9,394 bases of DNA from assembly GCA_030425945.1 (NCBI GenBank), contig JAUHZL010000080.1, forward strand, positions 1 to 9,394, written 5' to 3'. Numbering within the stretch: position 1 is the first letter of the stretch; every line of letters starts with the position of its first letter. The notes beneath the pieces were generated by a model. The model had not been told where the DNA came from. It saw only the letters and a list, made by a program, of their open reading frames with translations, and searched no databases. Below, in pieces: positions 1 to 6,861 of the stretch. The DNA comes from Alphaproteobacteria bacterium (GTDB taxonomy: Bacteria > Pseudomonadota > Alphaproteobacteria > Rhodobacterales > Rhodobacteraceae). Position numbers and translations under genes: made by a program.

Positions 1-80
1 GTCTGAGCGCCGCCGGTGCGGGGGGTTTTCCCGGCCCGCTGCGCTGACTAGACAGGGGCACCACACCGGAGACACCCGCC
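1..80. other. Leader upstream of gpmI, possibly with the end of a preceding gene
   Basis: No gene can be assigned here. On the plus strand, stop codons at 4-6 (TGA, frame 1) and 45-47 (TGA, frame 3) could end a gene that starts before the window, but neither tail is recognisable. A hairpin can be drawn at 18-39: GCGGGGGG pairs with CCC-GG-CCCGC around a TTTT loop, with a two-base GG bulge. No U-tract follows, so it is weak as an intrinsic terminator. CGGAGA at 67-72, 8 nt before the ATG at 81, is a convincing ribosome binding site for gpmI. No clear -35/-10 pair was found. Confidence 0.4.
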
Positions 81-1604
81 ATGACCGCCCCGAAACCCGT
101 TGTCCTGTGCATCCTCGATGGCTGGGGTCTGAACCCCGATACGCGCGCCAACGCGCCGGCGCTTGCCGACACCCCGACGATGGACCGGCTGATGGCGACC
201 TGCCCGAATGCCACGCTTGTCACGCATGGGCCGGACGTGGGCCTGCCCACCGGGCAGATGGGTAATTCCGAGGTCGGGCATACCAACATCGGGGCGGGCC
301 GGGTAGTCGCGATGGACCTCGGCCAGATCGACCTCGCGATCGAGGACGGAAGTTTCGCCGCGAACACTGCGCTGACCGGGTTCATCGAGCAGCTGAAAAG
401 CACGGGCGGCACGGCCCACCTGATGGGGGTGGCTTCGGACGGTGGCGTTCACGGGCATGTGGCGCACCTGTTGGCGGCAGCGAAGATCGTCGCGCAGGCG
501 GGCGTGCCGGTGGTGGTCCACGCGATCACCGACGGACGCGACGTCGCGCCGAAGTCCGCCGACGGGTTCGTGCCCGCCCTTGCAGCAGCATTGCCGGAGA
601 GCGCGCGCATCGGCACCGTGATCGGGCGCTACTGGGCGATGGACCGGGACAAGCGCTGGGACCGCGTTGCGCGGGCCTTCGCGGCGATGGCGCAGGGCCG
701 GGGCGAGGCCGCCGAAACTGCCGAGGGCGCCGTGGCCGCGGCCTATGCGCGTGGCGAAACGGACGAGTTCATCGCCCCGACCGTGGTGGCCGGGTATGCC
801 GGGATGGCCGAGGGCGACGGTCTCTTCTGTCTCAACTTCCGCGCCGACCGGGCGCGCGAGATCCTGTCCGCCTTTGCCGATCCGGCCTTCGACGGGTTCG
901 ACGTCACCGACCGGCCCCGGCTGGCGGCGCGGCTGGGCATGGCCGAGTATTCCAAGGACCACAACGCCTGGTTCGAGACCGTGTTCCCCAAGCGGGATCT
1001 GAAGAACACGCTGGGGGCCTGGGTCGCCCAGCACGGGTTGCGGCAGTTCCGCATCGCCGAGACCGAGAAATACCCGCATGTCACCTTCTTCCTGAACGGC
1101 GGGAAGGAGACCCCCGAGGACGGCGAGGACCGCTACATGGCCCCGTCGCCCAAGGTCGCGACCTACGATCTGCAGCCCGAGATGTCGGCCGAGGAGGTCA
1201 GCGATCATCTCGTTGCCGCGATCGGCGAGGGCTACGACCTGATCGTCGTGAACTACGCCAACCCGGACATGGTCGGGCATACCGGCGATCTTCAGGCGGC
1301 CATGCGCGCCTGTGCCGAGGTCGATACCGGGCTGGGCCGGTCGCTGGCGAAGCTGGCCGAGGTCGGCGGTGCGGCCGTCGTGACCGCGGACCACGGCAAT
1401 TGCGAGACCATGGTCGACCCGGTGACGGGCGGGCCGCACACCGCGCACACGCTGAACCCGGTTCCGGTGATTCTCGTCGGTGGCCCGGAGGGCGCGCGCC
1501 TGCGGGAGGGCGGACGCCTCGCCGATCTTGCCCCGACCCTGCTGGACCTGATGGGACTCGACCTGCCGCCCGAGATGACCGGGCAGAGCCTGATCGTCCG
1601 GTGA
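81..1604 (+). CDS. gpmI: 2,3-bisphosphoglycerate-independent phosphoglycerate mutase
   Basis: This cytoplasmic glycolytic and gluconeogenic enzyme interconverts 3- and 2-phosphoglycerate using two Mn ions and a phosphoserine intermediate. At 507 aa it is full length for the family. It belongs to the alkaline-phosphatase superfamily. The start ILDGWG carries metal ligand Asp13. GQMGNSEVGH carries the nucleophile Ser63. DGRDVAPKSA and the NFRADRAREI stretch form the substrate pocket of the inserted phosphotransferase domain. EKYPHVTFF, NPDMVGHTGD, ADHGNCET (Asp437, His438) and HTAHT supply the remaining phosphate and metal ligands. The ATG start is backed by CGGAGA 8 nt upstream and by the family N-terminus beginning right after it. 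The stop overlaps the next start by one base (TGATG), implying translational coupling to the EnvC-type gene. Nothing is missing or truncated. Identification is by established family motifs and is close to certain. Confidence 0.98.
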   Translation: MTAPKPVVLCILDGWGLNPDTRANAPALADTPTMDRLMATCPNATLVTHGPDVGLPTGQMGNSEVGHTNIGAGRVVAMDLGQIDLAIEDGSFAANTALTGFIEQLKSTGGTAHLMGVASDGGVHGHVAHLLAAAKIVAQAGVPVVVHAITDGRDVAPKSADGFVPALAAALPESARIGTVIGRYWAMDRDKRWDRVARAFAAMAQGRGEAAETAEGAVAAAYARGETDEFIAPTVVAGYAGMAEGDGLFCLNFRADRAREILSAFADPAFDGFDVTDRPRLAARLGMAEYSKDHNAWFETVFPKRDLKNTLGAWVAQHGLRQFRIAETEKYPHVTFFLNGGKETPEDGEDRYMAPSPKVATYDLQPEMSAEEVSDHLVAAIGEGYDLIVVNYANPDMVGHTGDLQAAMRACAEVDTGLGRSLAKLAEVGGAAVVTADHGNCETMVDPVTGGPHTAHTLNPVPVILVGGPEGARLREGGRLADLAPTLLDLMGLDLPPEMTGQSLIVR

Positions 1605-2707
1605 TGCGTCTCCGCGGCGGCCTCCTCGGTCTGGCGATCTGGGTCACGGGGGCGCTGCCCGGCGCCGCCGATCCGGTCGCCGATGCCGAGGCCGCCGCGC
1701 GCGCGCTGATTGCCGCCGGGGATGCGCTGGTTGCCGCGCAATCCGCCGAAGACCGGGTGACAGCCCTGGCCGAGACCGTGCGCGCCTATGAAACCGGCCT
1801 TGCAGCGCTGCGGGACGGCCTCAGGCGGGCGGCCATCCGCGAGCAGGTGCTGGAAACCCGGCTGGAGGCCGAGCGTGACCGGCTGGCGCGCCTGCTGGGG
1901 GCGTTGCAGACCATCTCGCGCACCCCCGCGCCGCTGTTCCTGATCCATCCGGCCGGACCGCTGGGCAGCGCCCGGGCCGCGATGACGCTGGCCGAGGTCA
2001 TGCCGGGGTTCGAGGCCGAGGCCGCCCGGCTGAAGGCCGATCTCGACGAGTTGCGCCTGATCCGGGAGACGCAGGAGGGCGCGACGGCCATCCTGCGAAA
2101 CGGGCTGGCGGGCGCGCAGGAGGCACGGGTCGATCTGTCGCGGGCCATCTCCGAGCGCGAGATGCTGCCGCCGAACCGGGTCGACAACGCGATGCTGGAA
2201 GCGCTGATCGAGAGCAGCGACACGCTGGACGCCTTTGCCACCGGGCTCGGCGGGATCGATGCGCCCGCGCCGCCCGGCGGCTTCGCGACCGCCAACCGCG
2301 ACCTGCCCTTGCCCGTGACGGGCACGGTGCTGCGGGCTTTCGGCGCGACCGATCAGGCGGGGATCGCCCGTCCCGGCTGGGTCATCGCGACCCAGCCCCG
2401 CGCCCTCGTGACCCTGCCCGCGGCGGCCAGCGTGCGCTATGCCGGGCCGCTTCTCGACTACGGAAACGTGATCGTCGTGGAGCCTGAACCGGGATATCTG
2501 TTGCTGGTTGCCGGACTGGCCGAGACCTACGTTCAGGCAGGAGACGTGCTGGGACAGGGAGCACCGCTCGGGCTCATGGGCGGTGATGTCGCCCCCGACA
2601 GCGGGCTAGGGAGTGGTCAAACGCGCCGCGAAACGCTTTATATGGAAGTCAGGCAGGACGGAACGCCGGCCGATCCGGGGCGCTGGTTCGGTTCGAACGA
2701 GGAATGA
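1604..2707 (+). CDS. EnvC-type murein hydrolase activator with degenerate LytM (M23) domain
   Basis: This is an exported 367-aa protein. Residues 1-22 form a signal peptide (MRLRG, a hydrophobic stretch, then a GAA-D cleavage site). Residues about 25-195 are Ala/Glu/Arg/Leu-rich and read as a long coiled coil, with the RTPAPLFLIHP segment typical of alphaproteobacterial EnvC homologues. Residues about 234-360 form a LytM/M23-like domain. The zinc-binding His/Asp residues of active M23 peptidases are absent: where the terminal HxH should lie, the sequence reads LYMEVRQ, resembling the LYFEIRR of E. coli EnvC. By family knowledge such proteins do not cut peptidoglycan but activate periplasmic amidases during daughter-cell separation. 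Which amidase is the partner cannot be seen here. The start at 1604 was chosen because it gives the signal peptide and a TGATG coupling with gpmI. A longer reading from 1400 would overlap gpmI by about 200 nt and bury the signal peptide. It is followed after 6 nt by ctpA. Confidence 0.88.
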   Translation: MRLRGGLLGLAIWVTGALPGAADPVADAEAAARALIAAGDALVAAQSAEDRVTALAETVRAYETGLAALRDGLRRAAIREQVLETRLEAERDRLARLLGALQTISRTPAPLFLIHPAGPLGSARAAMTLAEVMPGFEAEAARLKADLDELRLIRETQEGATAILRNGLAGAQEARVDLSRAISEREMLPPNRVDNAMLEALIESSDTLDAFATGLGGIDAPAPPGGFATANRDLPLPVTGTVLRAFGATDQAGIARPGWVIATQPRALVTLPAAASVRYAGPLLDYGNVIVVEPEPGYLLLVAGLAETYVQAGDVLGQGAPLGLMGGDVAPDSGLGSGQTRRETLYMEVRQDGTPADPGRWFGSNEE

Positions 2708-2713
2708 GAGCAC

Positions 2714-4048
2714 ATGCAGAGATACATCGTCGCCGCGCTCGGGGGCACGCTGGCCGGGGCCCTGTTGGTCACCCAGGTCGCGGGGCCGCTGATCGCGCAG
2801 GAAAACGCCCGCAACACCTCGGTCTATGAGCAGCTGGATCTCTTCGGGGACATCTTCGAACGGATCCGCGCCCAGTATGTCGAGGAGGTTGAACCGGCCG
2901 ACCTGATCGAGGCGGCGATCAACGGCATGCTGACCTCGCTCGATCCGCACTCCAGCTACCTGCCGCCCGACGACTACAGCGACATGCGGGTGCAGACCCG
3001 GGGCCAGTTCGGCGGACTCGGGATCGAGGTGACGCAGGAAGAAGGCTTCGTGAAGGTCGTCACCCCGATGGACGACACGCCCGCGTTCGATGCGGGCATC
3101 GAGGCCGGGGACTTCATCACCCATGTCGACGGCCAGTCGGTGCTCGGACTGACGCTCGATCAGGCCGTGGACATGATGCGCGGCGAGGTCGGCTCGGAAA
3201 CCGTGCTGACGGTCGTGCGGCAGGGGATCGAGGAACCCTTCGACGTGACCATCGTCCGGGACGTGATCCGGATGACCGCCGTGCGGTCGCGCGTCGAGGG
3301 CAATGCCATCGTCCTGCGCCTGACCACCTTCAACGACCAGACCTATCCGAACCTCGTCGACGAGCTGGAGAAGCAGACCGAGGCGCTCGGCGGGGCCGAG
3401 AACGTCTCGGGCGTGGTGCTCGACCTGCGCAACAACCCGGGCGGCCTGCTGAACCAGGCGATCCGGGTGTCGGATGCCTTCCTCGATGCGGGCGAGATCG
3501 TCTCGACCCGCTCCCGGGGTCCGGATGACGGCGAGCGGTTCAACGCCACGCCCGGCGACCTCGTCGACGGCAAGCCGGTCGTGGTGCTGATCAACGGCGG
3601 CTCCGCCTCGGCGTCCGAGATCGTCGCCGGTGCCCTGCAGGATCACCGCCGTGCCATCGTCATCGGCACCAAGAGCTTCGGGAAGGGCTCGGTCCAGTCG
3701 GTCATCCCGCTGCGCGGCGACGGGGCGATGCGCCTGACCACGGCGCGGTACTACACGCCGTCGGGCCGCTCGATCCAGGCGCTGGGGATTTCGCCCGACA
3801 TCGTCGTGCAGCAGCCGCCGCGCCGCGATCCCGCCGAGGAAGAGGCCGCCAGCGACCGTCCGCGCCGCTCCGAGGCGACGCTGCGGGGTGCGCTCGACAA
3901 CGACTCGATGACCGAGGACCAGCGCCAGCAGGCTCTGGAAGAGCAGCAGAAGGCCGAGGAGGCCGCGCAGCTGCGGCTCGAGGATTACCAGCTGGCCTAT
4001 GCCATCGACATCCTGAAAGGCCTCACCGCCCTTGGCCCGCGCAACTGA
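2714..4048 (+). CDS. ctpA: C-terminal processing peptidase, S41 family (CtpA)
   Basis: This periplasmic serine protease cleaves proteins near their C-termini; in other bacteria the family handles peptidoglycan hydrolases and envelope proteins. The 444-aa protein starts with a hydrophobic signal or anchor (residues about 5-28, possible cleavage near LIA-QE). A short N-terminal helical region leads to a PDZ domain (about 96-170, starting RGQFGGLG). The S41 core then carries the Ser-Lys dyad: Ser299 in SASASEIV and Lys324 in GKGSVQ. Their 25-residue spacing equals that of Ser430/Lys455 in E. coli Prc, and Asp310 matches its Asp441. The C-terminus from about 370 is rich in Arg, Glu and Gln (EEQQKAEEAAQ), probably helical and without further domains. 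It begins 6 nt after the EnvC-type gene, and its end overlaps rppH by 17 nt. The envelope neighbour suggests, but does not prove, a shared role in septal peptidoglycan turnover. The exact substrate is unknown. Confidence 0.95.
   Translation: MQRYIVAALGGTLAGALLVTQVAGPLIAQENARNTSVYEQLDLFGDIFERIRAQYVEEVEPADLIEAAINGMLTSLDPHSSYLPPDDYSDMRVQTRGQFGGLGIEVTQEEGFVKVVTPMDDTPAFDAGIEAGDFITHVDGQSVLGLTLDQAVDMMRGEVGSETVLTVVRQGIEEPFDVTIVRDVIRMTAVRSRVEGNAIVLRLTTFNDQTYPNLVDELEKQTEALGGAENVSGVVLDLRNNPGGLLNQAIRVSDAFLDAGEIVSTRSRGPDDGERFNATPGDLVDGKPVVVLINGGSASASEIVAGALQDHRRAIVIGTKSFGKGSVQSVIPLRGDGAMRLTTARYYTPSGRSIQALGISPDIVVQQPPRRDPAEEEAASDRPRRSEATLRGALDNDSMTEDQRQQALEEQQKAEEAAQLRLEDYQLAYAIDILKGLTALGPRN
4015..4034 (+). 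promoter_or_regulatory. Ribosome binding site that sets the TTG start of rppH
   Basis: GAAAGG at 4015-4020, inside the end of ctpA, lies 11 nt before TTG at 4032. The rppH frame has a stop at 4014-4016 and no ATG or GTG between there and the conserved protein start, so the choice is TTG 4032 or TTG 4050. Only the first has a Shine-Dalgarno-like sequence at workable distance. Confidence 0.5.
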
Positions 4049-4532
4049 GTTGACGCCCGAAGCCATCGCGGCCCTGCCGTACCGGTCCTGCGTGGGCGTG
4101 GTCCTGACCGACGGTCGGGGCCGCGTCTTCGCGGGCCAGCGCATCGACAGCGAGACCCCGGCCTGGCAGATGCCCCAGGGCGGGATCGATCCGGGCGAAA
4201 GCGTGGGCGAAGCCGCACTGCGCGAGTTGTGGGAGGAAACCGGGGTCACGGCCGACAAGGTCGTGCCGGTCGCCGAGACCGACGACTGGATCGCCTATGA
4301 CCTGCCGCACGAGATCGTGCCGCGGATCTGGAAGGGCCGATACCGCGGGCAACGCCAGAAATGGGTCCTGTTCCGTTTCGAAGGGCAGGATGCCGATGTC
4401 GACATCACACGGCCGCCGCGCGAGTTCGCGGAATGGGCGTGGAAAACCCCGGATGAGGTGCTGGCCGCCATCGTGCCCTTCAAGCGGGACGTGTACGAGT
4501 CGGTCTTCGCCGCCTTCCGCGATCGGCTCTGA
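4032..4532 (+). CDS. rppH: RNA pyrophosphohydrolase (Nudix hydrolase)
   Basis: This enzyme removes pyrophosphate from the 5' triphosphate end of mRNAs, priming them for RNase E decay; relatives of this subgroup also hydrolyse diadenosine polyphosphates. The protein has 166 aa, normal for RppH. A complete Nudix box spans residues 50-72: GGIDPGE, seven residues, then RELWEETGV, which matches G-x5-E-x7-REUxEExGU. The opening ALPYRSCVGVVL, the QMPQGG before the box, and YRGQRQKWVLFRF after it are hallmarks of the RppH/Ap4A hydrolase branch rather than of generic Nudix proteins. The start is TTG at 4032, since the frame is closed at 4014 and has no ATG upstream. TTG 4050 is a weaker alternative that would shorten the protein by six residues. 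The 17-nt overlap with ctpA indicates translational coupling and the last place in the gpmI-envC-ctpA-rppH run. Confidence 0.93.
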   Translation: MARATELTPEAIAALPYRSCVGVVLTDGRGRVFAGQRIDSETPAWQMPQGGIDPGESVGEAALRELWEETGVTADKVVPVAETDDWIAYDLPHEIVPRIWKGRYRGQRQKWVLFRFEGQDADVDITRPPREFAEWAWKTPDEVLAAIVPFKRDVYESVFAAFRDRL

Positions 4533-4586
4533 GCCGCGACGCAATCGCGCTTTCCCAAGCCCGCCGGTTTCGCTAAGCCGCTGCCC

Positions 4587-5450
4587 ATGGGACAGAAACT
4601 CGATACCCGCGCCATCGGCCTTGACGTCGGCCTCGCCTTCACCCGCTGGCTGACCGGCGCGGAGAACCTGCACTACGGCCTGTGGGACGGGCTCGACGTC
4701 AATGCCGCGAACGTCGGACCGGCACAGGCGGCCTATACCGCCAAGCTGTTCCGCCTGCTGCCGGACGGCCCGTTGCGCATCCTCGACATCGGCGGCGGGG
4801 CGGGCGAGACCGCGAAGAAACTGCTGGCCCTCGGTCATTCGGTCGAGATCGTCGTGCCCTCGGCCTTCCTCGCCGGGCGCTGCCGCGAGAACGCCCCCGG
4901 GGCCGTGGTCCACGAGATGATGTTCGAGGACTTCGCGGGCACCGGGCCCTTCGACCTGTGCCTGTTCTCCGAGAGCTTCCAGTACATCCCGATCGAGACC
5001 GCGCTCGACAAGGCGGCGCGGCTTGCGCCCGGCGGGCACATCGTGATCGCGGACTGCTTCCGCACGCCGGAAGGGGCCACGCAGGAAGGCTACGCCCGCA
5101 AGGTGGGCGGCGGGCATCACATCACGCGCTGGCACGAGGTGCTGGCGGCCCGGCCCGGCCTGACGCTGCTGCACGAGGAAGACATCACCGACAGCGTCGC
5201 GCCCTCGGTCGATGTCGAGCAGGACCTCTACAACGTCTTCGGACTGGCGCTGACCCGGATCGACGCGGAACTGGCGGCCAAGAAGCCGGGCCTGCGCCGC
5301 GTGCTGGGCTTCGTCCTGCGGGTGCTCCTGTCGGCCAAGGCGCGGGCGCGGATCACCCAGCGCCTGCAGGAACGCACCCGCACCGCCGAGGCGTTCCGCG
5401 CCTACAACCGTTACCTGATGGTCAAGCTGGCGGTGCCCGGGGCGCGCTAG
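4587..5450 (+). CDS. Class I SAM-dependent methyltransferase, substrate unknown
   Basis: This 287-aa protein carries the SAM-binding Rossmann signature RILDIGGGAGET (residues 64-75), followed by an acidic-loop region and FDLCLFSESFQYI, the expected motif IV/V area. The N-terminal NLHYGLWDG (27-35) resembles the HYG-WD element of small-molecule methyltransferases of the UbiE, tocopherol and mycolic-acid methyltransferase type. HHITRWHEVL and the later EDIT segment also recall that group. The C-terminus (about 235-287) is basic and hydrophobic and ends in an AFRAYNRYLMVKL stretch, perhaps a membrane-facing or lid helix. It is cytoplasmic, with no signal peptide. It lies 54 nt after rppH in the same frame, with no stop in between. 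No Shine-Dalgarno is seen before the ATG, the only ATG/GTG/TTG start in the gap. Its TAG stop overlaps the convergent SHMT-like gene. The acceptor (a lipid, quinone-like molecule or amine) cannot be told from sequence. Confidence 0.85.
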   Translation: MGQKLDTRAIGLDVGLAFTRWLTGAENLHYGLWDGLDVNAANVGPAQAAYTAKLFRLLPDGPLRILDIGGGAGETAKKLLALGHSVEIVVPSAFLAGRCRENAPGAVVHEMMFEDFAGTGPFDLCLFSESFQYIPIETALDKAARLAPGGHIVIADCFRTPEGATQEGYARKVGGGHHITRWHEVLAARPGLTLLHEEDITDSVAPSVDVEQDLYNVFGLALTRIDAELAAKKPGLRRVLGFVLRVLLSAKARARITQRLQERTRTAEAFRAYNRYLMVKLAVPGAR

Positions 5451-6769
5451 TCCCGCACGAAATGCACGCCGGTGAACCGGGCCCGCATCGCAGCCGCGCG
5501 CGGGGCGAGGGACTCGGGCGCATCACTGGCCAGGATATCCGCGATCAGGTCCGCGAGGGCGGGCATGTCCGCCGGGGTCATGCCACGCCGCACGATCTCG
5601 GGCGTGCCGAGGCGCAGGCCGTTCATGTCCCCGGCGATCTCGGGCAGCGGCAGGCCGATCCCGCAGGCCAGCACGCCGCCCAACCGCAGGTGCTTCGAGG
5701 CCGCCTGCCCGCCGCCCCAGCGCCGCGCGTCGATGGCGAACTGGTGGGAGGCCGTCGCGCCCTCGGACCCGGCAAAGACCGGCACCTGCCGGGCTGCGAG
5801 GGCCGTCGCCAAAGCCTGGGCGGTGTCCACCATCCTGCGGGCATAGTCGGCGCCGAAGGCCAGCCAGTCGAGCATCGTCACCGCCAGCGCCGCCGTCTTG
5901 CCCGCGTCGAAATTCGCGGTCATCCCCGGAAAGGCGATGGCGTCCAGCCGCTCGGCAATCGCCGCATCGCGGGTCACGATCAGCCCGCCCGCCGGTCCGC
6001 CCAGCGACTTGTAGGTGCTCATCGTCATCAGGTGCGCGCCCTCGTCCAGCGGGTTGGCCCAGACCCCGCCCGCGATGATCCCGCACTGGTGCGCGGCATC
6101 GAAGAGCACCGGAGCGCCGACCTCGTCGGCAATCGCCCGAACCTCGCGCACCGGGTGGGGGAACAGGTTCAGCGACCCGCCGATGGTGATCAGCGCCGGG
6201 CGGACCTCGTGCGCCAGCCGCCGCAGCGCGTCGGTGTCCACCGTGTAGCCATCCGCCGCGACCGGCGCGGGCACGGTCTTCAGTCCGTAGAGCCCGGCGC
6301 AGCCCGGTCCGTGGTGGGTGACGTGGCCGCCGATGCTGGCAGGCGGAGCGATGATGGTGTCGCCCGGTTTCGTCAGCGCCATGAAGCCGTAGAGGTTGGC
6401 CATCGCCCCGGACGCGACACGGATCTCGGCATGGCTGGCGTCGAAGACCTGCGCGGCGAGTTCCGCGGCGATGACCTCGATCTCCTCGATCGCTTCCAGC
6501 CCCATCTCGTACTTGTCGCCGGGATACCCGAGCGACGGCCGCGCCCCGAGACCCGCGCCCAGCAGTGCCTCGGCCTTCGGGTTCATCACGTTGGTGGCCG
6601 GGTTCAGGTTGAAGCACTCGGCGTCGTGGATCTCGCGGTTGCGGTCCACCAGCGCGTCGATCCGCGCGGCGGTTGCCTCCAGAGGACGCGCGGCAGTCTC
6701 GGCGGCGAGGGTCTGGACGCGGGTTTCGCAGGCGGCAGGCACCCAGGGGCGCGGGGCGAGATGGGTCAT
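5447..6769 (-). CDS. Divergent serine hydroxymethyltransferase-family PLP enzyme
   Basis: This 440-aa fold-type I PLP enzyme is of the SHMT superfamily, but differs from housekeeping GlyA. Shared with E. coli GlyA are GYPGDKY (81-87), the ASGAMAN phosphate loop region, GGHVTH with His149 (E. coli His126), FDAAH with Asp224 and His227 (Asp200, His203), the PLP lysine Lys254 in STYKSLGGP (Lys229), and GLRLGTP with Arg386 (Arg363, substrate carboxylate). By hand alignment Tyr55, Glu57 and Tyr65 become Pro78, Leu80 and Glu88, Ser35 becomes Ala, His228 becomes Tyr253 and Arg235 becomes Ala260. Loss of Glu57 and Tyr65 argues against ordinary folate-dependent serine-glycine conversion. An alpha-methylserine hydroxymethyltransferase or aldolase, or another beta-hydroxy amino acid enzyme, is more likely; this is inference. 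The start is firm: AAGGAGA on the minus strand sits 5 nt before the ATG. The gene is divergent from a GcvA-like LysR regulator, probably its controller. Automated pipelines would label it glyA. Confidence 0.82.
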   Translation of the reverse strand: MTHLAPRPWVPAACETRVQTLAAETAARPLEATAARIDALVDRNREIHDAECFNLNPATNVMNPKAEALLGAGLGARPSLGYPGDKYEMGLEAIEEIEVIAAELAAQVFDASHAEIRVASGAMANLYGFMALTKPGDTIIAPPASIGGHVTHHGPGCAGLYGLKTVPAPVAADGYTVDTDALRRLAHEVRPALITIGGSLNLFPHPVREVRAIADEVGAPVLFDAAHQCGIIAGGVWANPLDEGAHLMTMSTYKSLGGPAGGLIVTRDAAIAERLDAIAFPGMTANFDAGKTAALAVTMLDWLAFGADYARRMVDTAQALATALAARQVPVFAGSEGATASHQFAIDARRWGGGQAASKHLRLGGVLACGIGLPLPEIAGDMNGLRLGTPEIVRRGMTPADMPALADLIADILASDAPESLAPRAAAMRARFTGVHFVRD

Positions 6770-6861
6770 GGCGGGTCTCCTTTCCCGGCATCTGGCGGGG
6801 TGCCCGGCTTGCGCGCAAACCAGATTTTCGGAAAATGGGGGCTAATTAATCTGAGGCTCCC
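6770..6861. promoter_or_regulatory. Divergent promoter/operator region between SHMT-like gene and lysR
   Basis: These 92 bp separate two divergent genes and are markedly more AT-rich in their right half than the surroundings. A perfect 6-bp inverted repeat ATTTTC-G-GAAAAT lies at 6824-6836, and CTAATTAAT at 6842-6850 contains overlapping palindromes TAATTA and ATTAAT. CTAAT is the core reported for E. coli GcvA sites, and this regulator is GcvA-like. A weak plus-strand promoter can be drawn: TTGCGC (6809-6814), 16 nt, GAAAAT (6831-6836). The SHMT-like start has AAGGAGA at about 6775-6781 on the minus strand; lysR has TGAGG at 6852-6856. Operator function is inferred from layout, not shown. 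Confidence 0.5.

Noticed and set aside
18..39. Hairpin as an intrinsic terminator of an upstream gene
   Set aside because: The stem has a GG bulge and no T-run follows. The upstream gene itself is not visible.
48..1448. Long open frame of 466 codons on the minus strand opposite gpmI
   Set aside because: It is fully antisense to a certain gpmI, is rich in Arg, Gly and His, and matches no family. Such mirror frames are expected from high-GC codon bias.
1400..1603. N-terminal extension of the EnvC-type protein from ATG 1400
   Set aside because: It would overlap gpmI by about 200 nt and place the signal peptide inside the protein. The ATG at 1604 with TGATG coupling fits far better.
2606..4258. 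550-codon minus-strand frame opposite ctpA and rppH
   Set aside because: It is antisense to two genes with intact catalytic motifs and has no recognisable domain or ribosome binding site.
5447..6769. Naming the minus-strand gene glyA
   Set aside because: Several residues essential in GlyA appear substituted, so the housekeeping name would imply a function the sequence does not support.
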